64,000 bases of DNA from Desulfovibrionaceae bacterium (GTDB taxonomy: Bacteria; Desulfobacterota; Desulfovibrionia; Desulfovibrionales; Desulfovibrionaceae), in assembly GCA_019421865.1 (NCBI GenBank), contig JAHZEL010000008.1, positions 468,590 to 532,589 of the forward strand, given 5' to 3'. Positions within the stretch are counted from its first letter, which is position 1. The number at the start of each line of letters is the position of its first letter. The position numbers were made by a program, and so were the translations under genes. The notes under the pieces are model-generated. The model ran no database searches and was not told the origin of the DNA. It was given only the letters and a program-made list of their open reading frames with translations. This document shows positions 60,830 to 64,000 of this stretch, piece by piece.

Positions 60830-62178
60830 GCGCCATACTTTACCCGTATCAGCGCCGGTGGCTGGACGATAAAAGCCGCTTCAAGATCGGCATGTTCGCC
60901 CGTCAGACCGGCAAGACGTTCACCACCACGCTGGAAATCGCAGAAGATCTCATCGACGCGGAAGTTACCGGCCGCCGTACCCGCTGGGTGATTCTTTCCC
61001 GTGGTGAGAGACAGGCACGCGAGGCCATGGAGGAAGGGCTGAAGCTTCATCTTCGCGCCATGAATGTCGGCTTCGAGGCGTTTACCGACGACTTCAGGCT
61101 TTCCGACAACACCGTGGTAAAATCTCTGGAAGTCAAGACAACGAACGGTTCCCGCGTAACGGCGCTGCCCGCCAACCCGGACACGGCGCGCGGCTTTTCC
61201 GCCAACGTCTTCCTGGACGAGTTCGCTTTCCACGCCGATTCCCGCAAGATATGGACGGCGCTTTTCCCGGTGATATCGAAGCCCGGCCTGAAGCTTCGCA
61301 TCGTGTCCACCCCGAACGGCAAAAAAAATAAGTTCTATGACCTCATGACCGGCGACAGGGAAACGGGCTGGTCGCAGCATATTGTAGATATTTATCAGGC
61401 GGTGGCGGACGGGCTTGACCGGGATATCGACGCCTTGCGCTCCGCTTTGAATGACGAAGACGCCTGGGCGCAGGAATACGAGCTGAAATGGCTTGATGAA
61501 GCCAGCGCCTGGCTTTCGTATGACCTTATCAACGCCGCTGAGAACGACCGCGCCGGCCTTTTTGAAAACTACGCGGGCGGCCCCTGTTATGTGGGTGTGG
61601 ACATAGGCCGCCGCCATGACCTTTTCGTCATCGCCGTACTGGAAAAGGTGGGGGACGTACTGTGGACGCGGGAAATCATCGAACGCAAAGGAGTGACGTT
61701 TGCCGAACAGGACTTTCTGCTCGACGACGTGATGCAGCGTTACCGCGTGCTGCGCGTCTGCATGGACCAGACCGGCATGGGAGAAAAGCCCGTGGAAGAC
61801 GCGAAGGCCCGCCACGGTTCCACCCGTGTGGAAGGCGTGCTGTTTACCGGCACGAACAAGCTCACCCTGGCAACACTCGGCAAACAGGCATTTGAAGACC
61901 GACGTATCCGTATCCCGCTGGGGGTGCAGGCTTTGCGCTCCGACCTGCATAAGCTGCAAAAGGTATCCGGCCCCACGGGCGCGCCGCGCTTTGTGGCGGA
62001 ATCGGACAATTCCGGTCATGCCGACCGTACCTGGGCGCTTTTTCTGGCTGTGAACGCGGCAAGTTCTCCTCGCATGGACTACGGTTATACCCCCGCAACG
62101 GTACGGGAGCCAGACAGCTTTATGCGCGGGGATGACGATTTCGATGATGATACCATGTTTACCGGAGGCGCGTGGTGA
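60826..62178 (+). CDS. Mu gp28-like terminase large subunit
   Basis: A 450-aa packaging motor. The ATPase part has YPYQRRWLDDKSRFKIGMFA, a Walker A-like ARQTGKTFTTT and Walker B VFLDEFAFH; the coupling motif RIVSTPNGKKNKFYD is clear. The nuclease part has VGVDIGRRHDLFVIAVLE and CMDQTGMGEKPVEDA with the acidic residues. It packages DNA by a headful mechanism in Mu. Confidence 0.92.
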   Translation: MSAILYPYQRRWLDDKSRFKIGMFARQTGKTFTTTLEIAEDLIDAEVTGRRTRWVILSRGERQAREAMEEGLKLHLRAMNVGFEAFTDDFRLSDNTVVKSLEVKTTNGSRVTALPANPDTARGFSANVFLDEFAFHADSRKIWTALFPVISKPGLKLRIVSTPNGKKNKFYDLMTGDRETGWSQHIVDIYQAVADGLDRDIDALRSALNDEDAWAQEYELKWLDEASAWLSYDLINAAENDRAGLFENYAGGPCYVGVDIGRRHDLFVIAVLEKVGDVLWTREIIERKGVTFAEQDFLLDDVMQRYRVLRVCMDQTGMGEKPVEDAKARHGSTRVEGVLFTGTNKLTLATLGKQAFEDRRIRIPLGVQALRSDLHKLQKVSGPTGAPRFVAESDNSGHADRTWALFLAVNAASSPRMDYGYTPATVREPDSFMRGDDDFDDDTMFTGGAW

Positions 62179-63710
62179 AGACTCTTTATGACGCATACGG
62201 CAATCCCATCGACAAAAGCCGCCTGTATGAAGAACAGGCCGCGCCCACTGTGACGGGCGTCCGGCAGATACTTTCCGGGCACCCCGCGCAGAACCTTACT
62301 CCGAGCCGTCTGACTTCCCTTCTTCTGGCTGCGGAACAGGGAGACGCTCTGGCATACCTTGAGCTTGCCGAAGAGATGGAGGAGAAGGACCTGCACTATC
62401 GGTCCGTGTTGTCCACCCGCAAGTTGCAGGTGGCGGGACTCCCTGTGCAGGTGGAAGCCGCGTCCGACTCCGCCGAGGACGTGAAGGCCGCCGACCTTGT
62501 GCGGGATGTCATCTCTTCCGGCGTTGTTGCCTCCGCCATGCAGGACATTCTCGATGCCGTGGGGAAAGGTTATTCCGTCTGTGAAATCATGTGGAACACC
62601 GAAGGCCGGAACTGGTATCCGTTTGCGCTGGAATGGCGTGACCCCCGCTGGTTCGTTTTCGACAGGTTCGACGGCACTACCCTGCGCCTGAAGGGAGAAA
62701 ACGGTCTGCCTGAACCTCTGGCGCCTGCCAAGTTCGTCACGCATATTCATAAATCCAAGTCCGGCCTTCCTATACGCGGCGGGCTGGCCCGGCCCGTGGC
62801 CTGGTACTACCTGTTCAAGAACTTCGATATCAAAAGCTGGGTGCAGTTCGCGCAGGTGTTCGGCTTTCCCCTTCGCCTGGGGCGGTACGGAGCAGACGCC
62901 ACCAAAGACCAGAGGGAGGTGCTGCTTCGTGCTGTGCGCTCCATAGCTCAGGACGCCGCGGCTATCATCCCCGACACCATGCAGGTGGAGTTTCAGGCTA
63001 CGAATGCGAACGGCAACGCGCAGCTCTTCAAGACTCTGGCCGAATATTTCGACCGGCAAATTTCCAAGGTTGTGCTGGGACAGACCGGCACCACGGATAC
63101 GGGACAACATGTGGGCACGGCCAACGCCCATGAAAAGGTGCGTGAGGATATCGAAGCTTCCGACGCCATGCAGCTTTCCGCCACGCTCACCCGCGACCTT
63201 GCCCGGCCGCTGGTGGATTTGAACCTTGGCCCGCGTAAGCGCTACCCTGTCATCCGCGTGGCCCGTGAAGAAAAGGAAGACGTGACGGCTCTTGTGGACA
63301 ACGTGGTCAAGCTGGCCGCCGTGGCCCCGAAGCTGGTGGAAGTTTCCGTCATACGCGACAAGCTGGGCGTACCGGAACCTGCTCCGGGCGCGGACGTCAT
63401 AGGCATGACGGGGCACGCGCGGCCGGAAGAAGCTCCGGCTTCCATATCTGTAAACAAAGCCGCCCAGTCAGTGGAATCTCCCGTAATTCCTTCAGACCTC
63501 ATAGATCTGGCCGTGGAAGAAGAGCTGCAAGACTGGGAACCTCTGGTGTCGCCTCTCGCGGCGCCCATTCTTGATCTTGCAAATCGCTGCTCAACCTATG
63601 AGGAATTTCTTGCCGAGCTTCCCGATGTGCTGAAGGAGCAGAACGCGGCCCCCATGGCACGTCAGCTTTCCTTTGCCATGTTCAATCAGAGGGTGAAAGG
63701 CAATGGCTGA
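62175..63710 (+). CDS. Mu gp29-like portal protein (DUF935)
   Basis: A 511-aa portal homologue. It has YRSVLSTRKLQVAGLPVQVE and FPLRLGRYGADATKDQREVL, followed by the long core seen in the DUF935 family, and KVVLGQTGTTDTGQHVGTAN. GTG 62175 has GGAGG 6 bp upstream; GTG 62172 is equally in frame. The start overlaps the terminase stop by 4 bp. Confidence 0.92.
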   Translation: MKTLYDAYGNPIDKSRLYEEQAAPTVTGVRQILSGHPAQNLTPSRLTSLLLAAEQGDALAYLELAEEMEEKDLHYRSVLSTRKLQVAGLPVQVEAASDSAEDVKAADLVRDVISSGVVASAMQDILDAVGKGYSVCEIMWNTEGRNWYPFALEWRDPRWFVFDRFDGTTLRLKGENGLPEPLAPAKFVTHIHKSKSGLPIRGGLARPVAWYYLFKNFDIKSWVQFAQVFGFPLRLGRYGADATKDQREVLLRAVRSIAQDAAAIIPDTMQVEFQATNANGNAQLFKTLAEYFDRQISKVVLGQTGTTDTGQHVGTANAHEKVREDIEASDAMQLSATLTRDLARPLVDLNLGPRKRYPVIRVAREEKEDVTALVDNVVKLAAVAPKLVEVSVIRDKLGVPEPAPGADVIGMTGHARPEEAPASISVNKAAQSVESPVIPSDLIDLAVEEELQDWEPLVSPLAAPILDLANRCSTYEEFLAELPDVLKEQNAAPMARQLSFAMFNQRVKGNG

Positions 63711-64000
63711 TTTTCCGTCCATTCCCTTTGAAGAAGCTGTGGACGCCCTGCGCCGGCGCGGAACGAATCTCTTTGTCTCCGATCATTGGGCCGAAGTATG
63801 GCAGGAGCAGCATCACGCGGGCTTTACCGTGGCGCGTTCCGCCGGGTTCGATATCCTGAAGGACATACACGCCGAGCTCATGAAGGCTATGGAGAGCGGT
63901 ACTACGTTTACCGACTTCAAACGCAATCTTGAGCCCATCCTTCAGAAAAAAGGCTGGTGGGGAAAGACGACCGTCACTGACCCGATGTCTGGAGAAAAGA
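63703..64000 (+). CDS. Mu gp30-like (MuF) head morphogenesis protein, 5' part
   Basis: The first 99 codons, cut by the window edge. ATG 63703 overlaps the portal stop by 8 bp. The sequence begins MADFPSIPFEEAVDALRRRG and contains EVWQEQHHAGFTVARSAGFD, typical of gp30/SPP1 gp7-type proteins that join portal and capsid assembly. Position after gp29 agrees. Confidence 0.82.
   Translation, partial: MADFPSIPFEEAVDALRRRGTNLFVSDHWAEVWQEQHHAGFTVARSAGFDILKDIHAELMKAMESGTTFTDFKRNLEPILQKKGWWGKTTVTDPMSGEK

Larger units (their letters stand above)
49174..64000. mobile_element. Mu-like transposable prophage, left and central part (right end outside window)
   Basis: Gene order follows phage Mu: leftward repressor, early regulators, DDE transposase A, ATPase B, Gam, GemA/gp16, Mor, lysis genes, gp26/27-like genes, terminase, gp29 portal, gp30 head protein. 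There is no tyrosine or serine integrase. The left end lies somewhere in 48,216-49,173; the start given here is the first phage-linked feature. HU-like and one small gene carry lesions. Confidence 0.92.

Overview
The window looks like chromosomal DNA of a Desulfovibrionaceae-type bacterium (Desulfovibrio, Bilophila or Mailhella relatives). This is an inference from the GC-rich codon use, the Gram-negative envelope genes (MsbA-like exporter, Skp/OmpH-like protein, GmhB, LppC-like lipoprotein, TolC), a 129-aa protein of a type I associate with Desulfovibrio, and a Mu-like prophage of the kind common in that group. The genus cannot be fixed from the sequence alone.

Positions 1-48,200 are host chromosome. 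Minus-strand genes at the left are an MsbA-like lipid exporter (cut by the window edge), glmS and a Skp/OmpH-like lipoprotein. They are followed by a plus-strand chorismate mutase, then a minus-strand group: a 4Fe-4S flavin-reductase-like protein, a zinc macrodomain hydrolase and a class M sirtuin (an ADP-ribose signalling pair), and next a polyprenyl synthase with a DHH phosphoesterase. From 10,424 to 22,738 runs a plus-strand set: DUF2065, glmU, hisD, purC, fabI, a tiny membrane protein that may be a selenoprotein, an LppC-like lipoprotein, gatC, gatA, a class V aminotransferase, malic enzyme and a GNAT acetyltransferase. Next come a TolC-family outer membrane protein and a 1,923-aa type I secreted RTX/vWA adhesin. 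An AT-rich region separates the adhesin from a divergent ArsR-permease-thioredoxin-thioredoxin-CcdA operon that looks like a metalloid or thiol-redox detoxification module.

From 34,000 to 48,200 are alaA, tRNA-Lys(UUU), a phosphate-type ABC transporter (pstS-C-A-B order on the minus strand), gmhB, hemW, gluQ, nadD, proA, a membrane TPR protein and an enhancer-binding-protein homologue whose sigma-54 and catalytic motifs are degenerate.

From about 49,170 to the right edge lies the left part of a Mu-like transposable prophage in Mu order: a leftward S24-type repressor, early regulators, MuA and MuB transposition proteins, Gam, an HU-like gene (frameshifted), GemA/gp16, Mor, a lysis cassette with an embedded Rz1, then DUF2730, gp26-like, gp27-like, terminase, gp29 portal and the start of a gp30 MuF-type head protein. 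Four exact TTGCGCAA palindromes cluster around the repressor/early control region. Two phage genes carry inactivating lesions, so the element may be decaying or the assembly may have errors there. The right end lies outside the window, and the exact left end is not resolved within the gene-poor stretch 48,216-49,173.
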